The notes beneath the pieces are model-generated. The model searched no databases, had not been told where the DNA came from, and saw nothing but the letters and a program-made list of their open reading frames with translations. This document shows, in pieces, positions 16,630-25,582 of a stretch of DNA of 64,000 nucleotides. The number at the start of each line of letters is the position of its first letter. Position 1 is the stretch's first letter. Made by a program: the position numbers and the translations under genes. Source of the DNA: JALZUV01 sp964654855. Its GTDB lineage: Bacteria > Pseudomonadota > Alphaproteobacteria > Rickettsiales > JALZUV01. Location: NCBI GenBank assembly GCA_964654855.1, contig CAZZJS010000005.1, forward strand, positions 62,001 to 126,000. The letters run 5' to 3'.

Positions 16630-17969
16630 GCTTTTGGGTATCCGACAAAATTATCGAAGCAACGGGCGGCGAATTAATCGGTGATGCGTTTGTGACGGGA
16701 GTGGTAAGCACGGATACACGCACCATCGGGCAGGGCGAGTTTTTCATTGCACTAAAGGGTAAAAATTTCGACGGCCATCATTATTTAGGAAAAGCAGCAG
16801 AGCGTGGTGCGATAGCAGCGTTGGTCTCCTATATTCCTGAGGATGCACCGCAAGGAATGGCGCTTGTAAAAGTAGAAGATACGCTTGAAGCGTTGCAAGA
16901 AATGGCGCGCTACCGTCGTGCGCATACGCAGACAAAAATTCTGGGTGTGACGGGCAGTGTAGGCAAAACCTCTGCCAAAGAAATGTTAAAACTTGCCCTA
17001 TCTGAATATGGCGAAACCTATGCGACGAGCGGCAATTATAATAATCATATTGGCTTGCCGATTACGCTGTGCAATATGCCTGAGACAAGCGATTATGCGA
17101 TTCTTGAAATGGGGATGAATCATGCGGATGAAATCTCGTTTCTTTCTAAAATTGCAAAACCCGAAATCGCGCTTATTACGAATGTGGAGGCGGTGCATTT
17201 AGAGTTTTTCGATTCGGTTGAAGGTATCGCCCATGCGAAAGCAGAAATCTTTGATGGAATGGAAAAGGGTATCGCGGTGCTACCGGCGGATAATGCCCAT
17301 TTTGAGATTTTAAAGGCGGGGGCATCTCATTGTGAGATTCTAAGTTTTGGCGAAAGTCAGCAGAGCAGCTTGCGTTTAATTTCGCCGGATGTGCAATATG
17401 AGTATGCTAATCAAACGCGTGAATTTAAACTGGCGACATATGGGGCGCATTGGCCAAAAGCATCATTGGGAGTTTTGGCTTGTGTTGCAGCGCTTGGTTT
17501 GTCGTTAGAGAAAGCGGAAATGGCATTGTCGCGCTATCAAGAACAAAAAGGCCGTGGCGAGGTGGTTGAGCTGCTGTGGAAAGGCGATAAAATCACCCTG
17601 ATGGATGATGCTTATAATGCTAGCCCCGTTTCGATGAAAGCGGCGCTTGCGACTTTGGCTACATTAGGGCGGGGGCGTACATTTGCAATTTTAGGCGAGA
17701 TGTTAGAGCTAGGCGAAACATCTGATCAACTCCATGCTTCTATGGCCGCACCGATCATGCAATATCACATTGATGCGGTGGTGACAGTGGGGGCGGGAAT
17801 GCAACCATTGGCCGATATTTTACCTGCAAATGTTCACCTTGCGCATTTCGCTAGTGCAGAAGGTGCATCTGCGAGCATAGAAACACTAGTCAAAGCAGGT
17901 GATGCTGTGTTATGCAAGGGTTCGCATGGAAGCGGAGTACATCGTTTGGTCGAGGTGCTGAAACAATAA
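16626..17969 (+). CDS. murF: UDP-MurNAc-tripeptide:D-Ala-D-Ala ligase
   Basis: Attaches D-Ala-D-Ala to the UDP-MurNAc-tripeptide. Begins with a GTG at 16626 that overlaps the murE stop (GTGA), a translational-coupling arrangement. The P-loop GVTGSVGKTS lies near residue 105, and the Mur-ligase blocks AILEMGMNHADEI and MDDAYNASPVSM follow. Length 447 is normal. No ddl gene is present in the window to make D-Ala-D-Ala. Confidence 0.96.
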   Translation: MSFWVSDKIIEATGGELIGDAFVTGVVSTDTRTIGQGEFFIALKGKNFDGHHYLGKAAERGAIAALVSYIPEDAPQGMALVKVEDTLEALQEMARYRRAHTQTKILGVTGSVGKTSAKEMLKLALSEYGETYATSGNYNNHIGLPITLCNMPETSDYAILEMGMNHADEISFLSKIAKPEIALITNVEAVHLEFFDSVEGIAHAKAEIFDGMEKGIAVLPADNAHFEILKAGASHCEILSFGESQQSSLRLISPDVQYEYANQTREFKLATYGAHWPKASLGVLACVAALGLSLEKAEMALSRYQEQKGRGEVVELLWKGDKITLMDDAYNASPVSMKAALATLATLGRGRTFAILGEMLELGETSDQLHASMAAPIMQYHIDAVVTVGAGMQPLADILPANVHLAHFASAEGASASIETLVKAGDAVLCKGSHGSGVHRLVEVLKQ

Positions 17970-17988
17970 CAAGATTAAGAGACTGTAA

Positions 17989-19077
17989 ATGCTCTATAAT
18001 TTCCTTTTTCCTCTCGCTGAACAGTTCCCATTATTTAACCTTTTTAAATATTTGACCTTCCGTAGTGGTGGTGCTGTTTTAACGGCATTGCTCATTAGTT
18101 TCATTTTTGGCCCGATGATTATCCGTTGGTTAAAAAGTAAACAAGCGCATGGCCAACCAATTCGTGAAGATGGACCAGAATCTCACTTGCTGACAAAACA
18201 AGGTACGCCAACTATGGGGGGTGTGATGATCTTGTTAGCGGTGGGAGTATCGACATTGCTTTGGGCGAATTTATCAAACCCTTATGTGTGGATTACGCTA
18301 TTTGTGACGTTAGGTTATGGTACGATTGGCTTTATTGATGATTATATCAAATTGACCAAGCGCCATCATGCTGGTTTGCCTGGTAAGGCGAAATTATTAC
18401 TGCAATTTATCATTGGTATTGCGGCGGTTTTATGGATTCAAAAAGTGTCATCGCCTGAATTTGCAAGCCATTTAGCTTTTCCATTTGTTAAAGATTTTAT
18501 GCTGGATTTAGGCTGGTTCTATATCCTGTTCGCCTCTGTTGTGATGGTGGGTGCAAGCAACGCGGTGAATCTAACCGATGGCTTAGATGGTCTTGCTATT
18601 GTGCCAATTATGATCGCAGCAGGCTGTTTTGCGTTAATTGCCTATTTGATCGGAAATAGCGTTTTTGCCGATTATTTGCAGATTCACCATGTTGAAGGTT
18701 CGGGTGAGTTAGCGGTTTTTTGTGCTGCTTTGATTGGTGCAGGGCTGGGGTTCCTTTGGTATAACGCTCCGCCCGCCATGGTATTTATGGGGGATACGGG
18801 TAGCCTCGCATTTGGGGGAGCTTTGGGAACGATTAGTGTGATCGTGAAGCATGAAATTGTATTGGCGATTATTGGTGGGCTATTTGTGATGGAAGCAGTT
18901 TCTGTCATCTTGCAAGTGGCTTCGTTTAAGTTGACGGGAAAGCGTATTTTCCGCATGGCACCTATCCACCATCACTTTGAGAAAAAGGGCTGGCAAGAGC
19001 CAACCATTGTGATTCGTTTTTGGATTATTGCCGTGATTTTAGCGCTTATTGGCTTAAGTACTTTAAAGCTTCGTTAG
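17989..19077 (+). CDS. mraY: Phospho-MurNAc-pentapeptide transferase
   Basis: Integral membrane enzyme making lipid I from undecaprenyl phosphate and UDP-MurNAc-pentapeptide. The 362 residues contain about ten membrane helices and the family signatures GTPTMGGVMIL, FIDDYIKL (catalytic aspartates), NLTDGLDGLA and MGDTGSLAFGGALG, with the PIHHHFEKKGW block near the C-terminus. Stop and murD start abut directly (TAG followed by ATG). Confidence 0.97.
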   Translation: MLYNFLFPLAEQFPLFNLFKYLTFRSGGAVLTALLISFIFGPMIIRWLKSKQAHGQPIREDGPESHLLTKQGTPTMGGVMILLAVGVSTLLWANLSNPYVWITLFVTLGYGTIGFIDDYIKLTKRHHAGLPGKAKLLLQFIIGIAAVLWIQKVSSPEFASHLAFPFVKDFMLDLGWFYILFASVVMVGASNAVNLTDGLDGLAIVPIMIAAGCFALIAYLIGNSVFADYLQIHHVEGSGELAVFCAALIGAGLGFLWYNAPPAMVFMGDTGSLAFGGALGTISVIVKHEIVLAIIGGLFVMEAVSVILQVASFKLTGKRIFRMAPIHHHFEKKGWQEPTIVIRFWIIAVILALIGLSTLKLR

Positions 19078-20469
19078 ATGATTTTACTTCCTGCATATAA
19101 AGGCAAAAAAATTGCAGTGATGGGGCTTGGTGTTTCAGGGCAAGCTACCGTTGCGAGCCTTTCTGCGAGTGGTGCAGAGGTTTATGCATGGGATGAGAAT
19201 GAAGATAATCTTGCTATTTGTCAGGCTAATTATCGTGATGTGATTTATGCTGATTATGCTAAATGGCCATGGAAAGAAATTGATACTCTAGTGCTAAGCC
19301 CAGGTATTCCGTTACATTATCCGCAACCACACCCAATTGTTGGTATTGCGATGGTGTATGGGTGTGAAATTTTTGGTGATGTTGAGTTGCTTATGCAAGC
19401 GCAGTCAGAAGCAAAATTCGTAGGCATCACCGGTACAAATGGCAAATCAACTACGACGGCGCTCACGGCGCATTTGCTCGAAAAGGCCGGTGCTAAAGTG
19501 CAAGTAGGTGGTAATATCGGCAATGCGGCTTTGTCTCTTGAACCGCTGGGTGAGGATGGCGTTTATGTAATCGAGATGTCTTCTTACCAAAATGATTTGA
19601 TGATGCGCAGTACTTTTAATGTATCGGTGTTGTTGAATATTTCACCCGATCATCTGAATCGTCATGGTGGAATGGACGGTTACGTTGCTGCCAAGAGACG
19701 TATCTTTGATGGAATGGGAATCAAAGATACGGCGATTATTTCGGTGGAAGATGAATATTCTAAAAGTATCCTTAAAGATTTGCGCGATGGTAAGAACCTT
19801 TATAGCTGGCAAGATACAAAGCCAAAATTTTTCGAGCTTTCTTGCTGCAAAGCGTCAGATAAAAAAATACCAGTTGATTTATCAGTGATTCCAACCTTGC
19901 AAGGTAAGCATAATAAACAAAATGCTCTCGCTGCGATCGCTGTGTGTGAAGCGTTGGGATACAAAGCCTCTAAGCTTGCAAAGGGATTGCGAAGTTTTGC
20001 TGGGTTAGCGCATCGGATGCAACCGTTGCAAAAGAAAGGTGATGTGCAGTTCGTCAATGATAGTAAGGCAACCAATGCCGAAGCTGCAGCACGTGCGTTA
20101 GAGACTCATAATCATATTTATTGGATTGTCGGTGGGGTTGCTAAAGAGGGAGGAATCGAATCTCTTGAGGAATATTTTCCTAAAATCACCAAAGCCTATT
20201 TGATCGGTGAAGCGACCGATGAATTTGCTACATTACTCAAAAAGCATAAGGTTAAATGTGTAAAATCTCGCACGTTAGAAAAGGCAACTGCGGCTGCAAC
20301 CAAAGATGCGATAAAAGCCCAAAAAGGAGTGATATTGCTTTCTCCTGCTTGTGCATCTTTTGATCAATTTCCCAATTTTGAGAAACGAGGCGAGGCTTTC
20401 GCCACACAAGTGACGCAAATTTTGGAAGACAAAAATGCAGATAATGCCTCAAAAGGTGACGCTGCCTGA
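19078..20469 (+). CDS. murD: UDP-MurNAc-L-alanine:D-glutamate ligase
   Basis: Adds D-Glu to UDP-MurNAc-L-Ala. The 463-residue enzyme has the N-terminal dinucleotide-like motif VMGLGVSGQATV, the P-loop GITGTNGKSTTT near residue 116, the SSYQ block, ISPDHLNRHG and NDSKATNAEAA. It starts immediately after the mraY stop without any spacer, and a 50-base gap separates it from ftsW. Confidence 0.96.
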   Translation: MILLPAYKGKKIAVMGLGVSGQATVASLSASGAEVYAWDENEDNLAICQANYRDVIYADYAKWPWKEIDTLVLSPGIPLHYPQPHPIVGIAMVYGCEIFGDVELLMQAQSEAKFVGITGTNGKSTTTALTAHLLEKAGAKVQVGGNIGNAALSLEPLGEDGVYVIEMSSYQNDLMMRSTFNVSVLLNISPDHLNRHGGMDGYVAAKRRIFDGMGIKDTAIISVEDEYSKSILKDLRDGKNLYSWQDTKPKFFELSCCKASDKKIPVDLSVIPTLQGKHNKQNALAAIAVCEALGYKASKLAKGLRSFAGLAHRMQPLQKKGDVQFVNDSKATNAEAAARALETHNHIYWIVGGVAKEGGIESLEEYFPKITKAYLIGEATDEFATLLKKHKVKCVKSRTLEKATAAATKDAIKAQKGVILLSPACASFDQFPNFEKRGEAFATQVTQILEDKNADNASKGDAA

Positions 20470-20519
20470 AAAATGGCCGATGCTAGTTAAGAATAATTAG
20501 AAAATAGCGGCGAGATGTT

Positions 20520-21638
20520 ATGGCGACGATAAGGCGCAAAAATCATCCATTAGGACGTTGGTGGTGGGCGATTGACCGCACGTTGGTGGCGGCGCTTTTT
20601 TTATTGATGGCAATTGGTGCAGTCTTGGTAACAGCCTCTAGCCCTCCGGTAGCGGAGCGTATCAATTTAGATCCTTTCTATTTCGTGAAACGCCAGCAAA
20701 TTTATTTGGCGCTGGCCTTTATTGTGATGATAGGGCTTTCGCTTGTTTCTCTCAAAACGATACGGCGAATTAGTATGATTGGGCTGGTTGGTAGTTTATT
20801 TTTACTGATCTTATTGCCTTTTGTAGGGACGGAAATTAAGGGCGCGGTGCGTTGGATTACGCTTTTTGGAGTGTCGCTACAGCCTTCCGAATTTGTGAAA
20901 CCCTTCTTCGCGGTGGTCACAGCGTGGATATTTTCGATGCAAAATAAGCAACAGAATTTTCCAGCTTTTCGCTTCTCGCTCATGCTGTATTTGCTCTTTG
21001 CGGCTTTGCTCATTACCCAGCCTGACTTTGGGATGACCGTGACGCTTTCTGCGATCTGGGGAGTGCAGGTGTTTCTAGCTGGCTTGCCACTTATGTGGGT
21101 AGTTGGATTATTAGGGCTGGGCATTTTAGGAGGAGTCGGTGCCTATCAGTTTTTGCCGCATGTTACCGCGCGGATTGATCGATTTCTAGATCCCACAGCA
21201 GGCGATAATTTCCAAGTAGAGAAATCGCTAGAAGCGTTTCAAAATGGCGGCCTTTTAGGACGCGGGCCGGGTGAAGGTGAGGTGAAAATCCATCTGCCAG
21301 ATTCGCATACCGATTTTATTTTTGCTGTTGCTGCTGAAGAGTTTGGCATGATCTTTTGTTTGCTCATTGCGGCACTTTTCTTATTTGTCGTTATCAAAGC
21401 GGTGGTTCGTTTGTGGGAGGAGCGCGATACCTTCATCATCATTGCCGTGGCGGGTTTATTGACACAATTCGCGATGCAAGCGCTGATTAATATGGGCGTG
21501 GCAGTGCAAATGTTTCCAGCAAAAGGGATGACTTTGCCCTTCTTAAGTTATGGTGGATCCTCCGCACTTTCTATGGCGCTATGTATGGGGATGGTGTTGG
21601 CACTCACGCGCAAACGTATTGGTGGGCAGTTGTCATGA
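20520..21638 (+). CDS. ftsW: Septal peptidoglycan polymerase FtsW (SEDS family)
   Basis: Membrane glycosyltransferase that polymerises lipid II at the septum with a class B penicillin-binding protein. The 372-residue protein has about ten membrane segments and the SEDS signatures ARIDRFLDP, GPGEGEVKIHLPDSHTDFIF (containing the catalytic aspartate) and the C-terminal FLSYGGSSALSM. The partner ftsI is not in this window. The stop overlaps the murG start (ATGA). Confidence 0.96.
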   Translation: MATIRRKNHPLGRWWWAIDRTLVAALFLLMAIGAVLVTASSPPVAERINLDPFYFVKRQQIYLALAFIVMIGLSLVSLKTIRRISMIGLVGSLFLLILLPFVGTEIKGAVRWITLFGVSLQPSEFVKPFFAVVTAWIFSMQNKQQNFPAFRFSLMLYLLFAALLITQPDFGMTVTLSAIWGVQVFLAGLPLMWVVGLLGLGILGGVGAYQFLPHVTARIDRFLDPTAGDNFQVEKSLEAFQNGGLLGRGPGEGEVKIHLPDSHTDFIFAVAAEEFGMIFCLLIAALFLFVVIKAVVRLWEERDTFIIIAVAGLLTQFAMQALINMGVAVQMFPAKGMTLPFLSYGGSSALSMALCMGMVLALTRKRIGGQLS

Positions 21639-22735
21639 ATCAGACTATTTTACTTTCAGCCGGTGGTACGGGTGGACATGTTTTTCCTGCGATTGCACTC
21701 GCAGAAGAATTACATAAGCGTGGCCATAAGCCCGTTTTAGCGACAGATCCGCGTACAGCTAATTATGATTTTCCTTCATGGTTGCCAGTGCATGTTTTGC
21801 CAGCCAGTAGTCCAAGCGGTGGCCTAACACAGAAGATCAATGCAGTGTTAGGGTTGCTGAAATCATGCGTGAACGTGGCGACGATTATGTGCAATATTAA
21901 GCCGGATGTAGTGGTTGGATTTGGAGGGTATCCTTCTTTCCCAGCGGTCGCGGTTTCTATGGCGCGCAGCCTTCCACTCGTGTTGCATGAACAAAATCGT
22001 TTTCTTGGAAAAGCCAATCGTATGGGTGCTTCTCGGGCGAAAACCATCGCTTTATCTTTTCCGGATACGCATGGAATTCGTGAAGAGGATAAAGCCAAAT
22101 GCCTTGAAATTGGTAATCCTGCAAGACCAGAGATTTTGGCGTTACGCGATATTTCTTATCCAACCCCAACGGCGGATTCTCCTTTAGAACTTTTGATCTT
22201 TGCGGGGTCACAAGGGGCGACAGTCTTTAGCGAAGTGGTGCCTGCGGCGATTGGATTATTGTCACCAGAAATTCGCTCACGTTTGCGTATCACCCAGCAA
22301 TGCCGTGCGGAAGATGTTGTGCGCGTCACGACGGAATATGAAGATTATGGCATTAAAGCAGAAATCAAACCTTTCTTCGATGATATGGCAGAACGGTTGA
22401 AAAAAGCGCATTTGGTAGTGAGTCGCTCAGGTGCTTCTACTTGTACTGAGATGATGGTGGCAGGGCGTCCGGCGATTTATGTGCCTCTAGCGATTGCAGC
22501 GGATAATCATCAATATTTAAATGCAGAATATTTAGAGAAAAATAATGCCGGTTGGTTGCTGCCCTCTTCGCAATTTGAGGTGGAAGCATTGGCGGCACGT
22601 TTAGAATATTGCTTAGGCTATCCAGAAGTGCTGGAAAAAACCGCGAAAGCCGCTTATGATCTCGCAAAAGTGAATGCTGCAAGTGCTTTGGCAGAGGCAG
22701 CACTCAATGCGAATAAAAAATTTAAAGTGATGTAA
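21635..22735 (+). CDS. murG: UDP-GlcNAc:lipid I GlcNAc transferase
   Basis: Peripheral membrane glycosyltransferase that converts lipid I to lipid II. From the ATG at 21635 (366 residues) the donor/acceptor loop SAGGTGGHVFPA is at residues 8-19, with the GFGGYPSFPA loop and the RSGASTCTEM block of the UDP-GlcNAc site. The ATG overlaps the ftsW stop by four bases, which supports this start over an in-frame one 18 codons upstream. Confidence 0.96.
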   Translation: MNQTILLSAGGTGGHVFPAIALAEELHKRGHKPVLATDPRTANYDFPSWLPVHVLPASSPSGGLTQKINAVLGLLKSCVNVATIMCNIKPDVVVGFGGYPSFPAVAVSMARSLPLVLHEQNRFLGKANRMGASRAKTIALSFPDTHGIREEDKAKCLEIGNPARPEILALRDISYPTPTADSPLELLIFAGSQGATVFSEVVPAAIGLLSPEIRSRLRITQQCRAEDVVRVTTEYEDYGIKAEIKPFFDDMAERLKKAHLVVSRSGASTCTEMMVAGRPAIYVPLAIAADNHQYLNAEYLEKNNAGWLLPSSQFEVEALAARLEYCLGYPEVLEKTAKAAYDLAKVNAASALAEAALNANKKFKVM

Positions 22736-22742
22736 TAACGAA

Positions 22743-24191
22743 ATGCCCCCCAACATGAATGCTATGAAAATCCTTCCTTTATCTCACACCATGTCTTTGG
22801 AAGTGGGAATTATCCATTTTATCGGTATTGGCGGTATCGGCATGAGCGGCATTGCCGAGGTGCTGCATAACCAAGGCTATAAAGTGCAAGGTTCTGATCT
22901 GAATGAATCAGCCAATGTAGAGCGTTTGCGCGGTAAGGGTATTGAGGTCTTTATCGGCCAGAAGGCTGAGAATATTGAGAAGGCCGATGTGATCGTAAAA
23001 TCGACAGCGGTGAAAGAAGATAATCCAGAGATTATCGCCGCGCGTGAAATGCGTATTCCGGTGGTTCGCCGTTCGGAGATGTTAGCCGAAGTGATGCGCC
23101 TTAAAATGTGCGTCGCCATTGCGGGTACGCATGGTAAAACGACGACGACTTCATTGACGGCAACCTTGCTTGAAGCCGGTGGTTTGGAGCCAACGGTTAT
23201 TAATGGCGGTATCATCAACGCCTATGGTACCAATGCTAAAGTGGGTAAAGGTGAATGGATGGTGGTAGAGGCTGATGAGTCAGACGGTACCTTTACACGC
23301 TTACCTATTTCAGTCGGCATTATCACCAATATCGACCCAGAGCATCTCGATTATTATGGCGATTTTGAAACGCTGAAAGGTGCTTTCGCACAGTTCCTAG
23401 ATAATCTTCCATTTTACGGTTTTGCGGCGCTTTGTATTGATCATCCCGAAGTGCAGAAACTAGCCGCCTCGGTGCGTGATCGCCGTATCCTTACTTACGG
23501 AACAAGTCCGCAAGCGGATCTTCGTGCGGAAAATATTCGCGGTTCGGCAAAGGGGCAAACCTTCGACTTACACTTGAATAAATCTGGAGAGGAAGAGGCA
23601 CAAATTTGGCCTGATATGCACCTTCCTATGCATGGCCAGCATAACCTGCTTAATGCGATGGCAGCCATTGCCGTGGCTGAAGATCTCGGCATGCCAATGA
23701 CAGAAATTAAAGATGCTTTAGCTGGGTTCGAAGGCGTGAAGCGTCGTTTTACTTTTGTAGGTGAAGTGGATGATGTACGCATTATTGACGATTATGCTCA
23801 CCATCCGGTGGAAATTGCGGCGACCTTAAGTTCGGCGCGCCAAGCGGTTTCAGAAAATGGTGGGCGTGTCATTACCGTAGTACAGCCGCATCGCTATACC
23901 CGAGTAGAAAGCTTGTTTGAAGAATTTTGTACCTGCTTTAACGATGCAGATACGGTGTTCGTGACGCCTATTTTTGAAGCAGGTGAACAGCCAATTGAAG
24001 GTATTAGCCGTGAAAGTTTGGTACAAGGGATTCGTGATGCAGGCCATCGTAATGTGATGCCGATTGATGCACCTGAAAAGCTCGCAGAAACGATCAAAGC
24101 AAACACGCAGCCCAATGATATTGTTGTCTGTATGGGCGCGGGCAGCATCAGTCTCTGGGCGAATAAATTACCGGAAGAACTTAGCGCCTAA
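22743..24191 (+). CDS. murC: UDP-N-acetylmuramate:L-alanine ligase
   Basis: First amino-acid ligase of the pathway. The nucleotide-binding GIGGIGMSGIAEVLH block and the P-loop AGTHGKTTTTS (near residue 125) are intact, as is DDYAHHPVEI. Total 482 residues. The first ATG (22743) has no clear ribosome-binding site; ATGs at 22758 and 22767 are plausible alternatives and closer to the usual family N-terminus. The stop overlaps the murB start by one base (TAATG). Confidence 0.96.
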   Translation: MPPNMNAMKILPLSHTMSLEVGIIHFIGIGGIGMSGIAEVLHNQGYKVQGSDLNESANVERLRGKGIEVFIGQKAENIEKADVIVKSTAVKEDNPEIIAAREMRIPVVRRSEMLAEVMRLKMCVAIAGTHGKTTTTSLTATLLEAGGLEPTVINGGIINAYGTNAKVGKGEWMVVEADESDGTFTRLPISVGIITNIDPEHLDYYGDFETLKGAFAQFLDNLPFYGFAALCIDHPEVQKLAASVRDRRILTYGTSPQADLRAENIRGSAKGQTFDLHLNKSGEEEAQIWPDMHLPMHGQHNLLNAMAAIAVAEDLGMPMTEIKDALAGFEGVKRRFTFVGEVDDVRIIDDYAHHPVEIAATLSSARQAVSENGGRVITVVQPHRYTRVESLFEEFCTCFNDADTVFVTPIFEAGEQPIEGISRESLVQGIRDAGHRNVMPIDAPEKLAETIKANTQPNDIVVCMGAGSISLWANKLPEELSA

Positions 24192-25084
24192 TGGACGAAT
24201 CACAACTTCCCAAGGTGCGTGGACGTTATCGCTTTGATGCTGATCTTTCAAAGACGAATTGGTTTCAGGTTGGCGGGCTAGCGGAGGTGATGTTTAAACC
24301 GGAAGATGCGGAGGATTTAGCTTCCTTCATGCGTGAGAGGTCGGAGAATTTACCTGTGACCATTATTGGTGTGGGTAGTAACTTGATCGTGCGTGATGGT
24401 GGTATTGATGGCGTGGTGATTCGGCTGGGTCGCGGCTTTGCTAAAATGGAACAAGAAGGTGATATACTCACCGTCGGTGCGGGCTGTTTGGATGTGAATG
24501 TTGCGCATTATTCTGCCGATTGTGGATTGGCGGGGATGGAGTTTCTTTCGGGTATTCCAGGTACGATTGGCGGTGCGCTGGCGATGAATGCTGGAGCCTA
24601 TGGCAGCGAGATCAAGGATGTTCTGCTTGAAGTGCAGGTGGTAACAGCAGAAGGTGAAGTGAAGTGGGTTTCGCCGGAGTTATTTAACTACTCCTACCGC
24701 CATGCAGATTTGCCCGAAGGGTGGGTTTTCACCGCAGCGAAATTGCGAGGCGCTGTAGGTGATTCGACTGAAATTTCTGCGAAGATTGATGAAATTCAAA
24801 AAGCGCGCGAAGAAACACAACCGATTCGTTCGAAAACAGGCGGCAGCACTTTCCGTAATCCTGAAGGTCATAAGGCATGGCAGTTAGTGGATGAGGCAGG
24901 GTGTCGTGGGTTAGCGATAGGCGATGCGCAAGTATCGAAAAAGCACTGTAACTTTATGATAAATAATGCAAATGCGACTGCAAAAGATATTGAAGCTTTA
25001 GGTGATGAAGTACGAAAACGCGTGAAAGACGCGAGCGGTATCGACCTGCATTGGGAAATTAAAAGGATTGGGAAATCTGTTTAA
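24191..25084 (+). CDS. murB: UDP-N-acetylenolpyruvoylglucosamine reductase
   Basis: FAD-dependent reductase forming UDP-MurNAc. The 297-residue protein is type I-like in motif order: NWFQVGGLAEV, GVGSNLIVRDGG (FAD site), SGIPGTIGGALAMNAGAYG, SYRHADLPEG, the catalytic serine in KTGGSTFRNP, and a glutamate in the C-terminal HWEIKRIG. It is the last gene of the cell-wall series. The ddl-ftsQ-ftsA-ftsZ genes that normally follow are absent. Confidence 0.96.
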   Translation: MDESQLPKVRGRYRFDADLSKTNWFQVGGLAEVMFKPEDAEDLASFMRERSENLPVTIIGVGSNLIVRDGGIDGVVIRLGRGFAKMEQEGDILTVGAGCLDVNVAHYSADCGLAGMEFLSGIPGTIGGALAMNAGAYGSEIKDVLLEVQVVTAEGEVKWVSPELFNYSYRHADLPEGWVFTAAKLRGAVGDSTEISAKIDEIQKAREETQPIRSKTGGSTFRNPEGHKAWQLVDEAGCRGLAIGDAQVSKKHCNFMINNANATAKDIEALGDEVRKRVKDASGIDLHWEIKRIGKSV

Positions 25085-25111
25085 AGCAGTGAATTGTCAT
25101 TAAACTGTCAT

Positions 25112-25140
25112 ATGACTTTGTAAGGCAGTTTGAGTATAAT
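25112..25140 (+). promoter_or_regulatory. Sigma-70-type promoter for the small downstream gene
   Basis: A perfect -10 hexamer TATAAT at 25135-25140 is preceded at 17 bases by ATGACT (25112-25117), four of six matches to the -35 consensus. The expected transcript would start near 25147, giving a leader of about 34 bases before the ATG at 25181. Confidence 0.6.
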
Positions 25141-25180
25141 CTTTGGGATTATTTTATTTTTTCATTTAAAAATTTTAGTT

Positions 25181-25447
25181 ATGAACTCTATTAAAAAAAC
25201 GAAGGTAACGGTCAAACCGACTTTTACCAAAGAGTTTGGGTTGGTTTTGAGCATTTATGTTCACGAAGCACCATCCCTCCCTGAAAATGTTTCACCTATT
25301 CTTAAATTATTCGTCAATGGCGAAGAAGTAAGACAGTGTAAAACAGGAAAGGATGATAAGTTGAAGTTAATGTATAAAGCAGCCAAAACGGCTGATGATT
25401 ATGAATTACGCCTCAACGATGTCGCTTTTCATCAAGGGGTTTGCTAA
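25181..25447 (+). CDS. Small hypothetical protein, 88 residues
   Basis: I do not recognise this protein. It is lysine-rich (MNSIKKTKVTVKPTFTKEFG) with a predicted beta-rich body (LVLSIYVHEAP, ILKLFVNGEEVRQC, YELRLNDVAFHQGVC) and two cysteines. There is no signal peptide. An alternative TTG start at 25130 overlaps the predicted -10 element, so the ATG is favoured. It sits alone between its own promoter and a strong terminator, after the murB gene, in the place where ddl-ftsQ would be expected. Confidence 0.6.
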   Translation: MNSIKKTKVTVKPTFTKEFGLVLSIYVHEAPSLPENVSPILKLFVNGEEVRQCKTGKDDKLKLMYKAAKTADDYELRLNDVAFHQGVC

Positions 25448-25516
25448 AATTTAATAAACCAAAACTTACCTTTCTTTACAAAGGTGAGGAAAAAAAATAA
25501 AAAGATCGAAATCATT

Positions 25517-25543
25517 TAGGCTCCTCCGGGAGCCTATTTTTTT
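25517..25543 (+). terminator. Rho-independent terminator
   Basis: TAGGCTCC pairs with GGAGCCTA (25517-25536, short loop) and is followed by seven T. It ends the small gene at 25181-25447 and insulates it from the cyclase gene. Confidence 0.88.
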
Positions 25544-25582
25544 GCTAACACTTTTTTCACCTTTACCTCTTACACTCACTCC

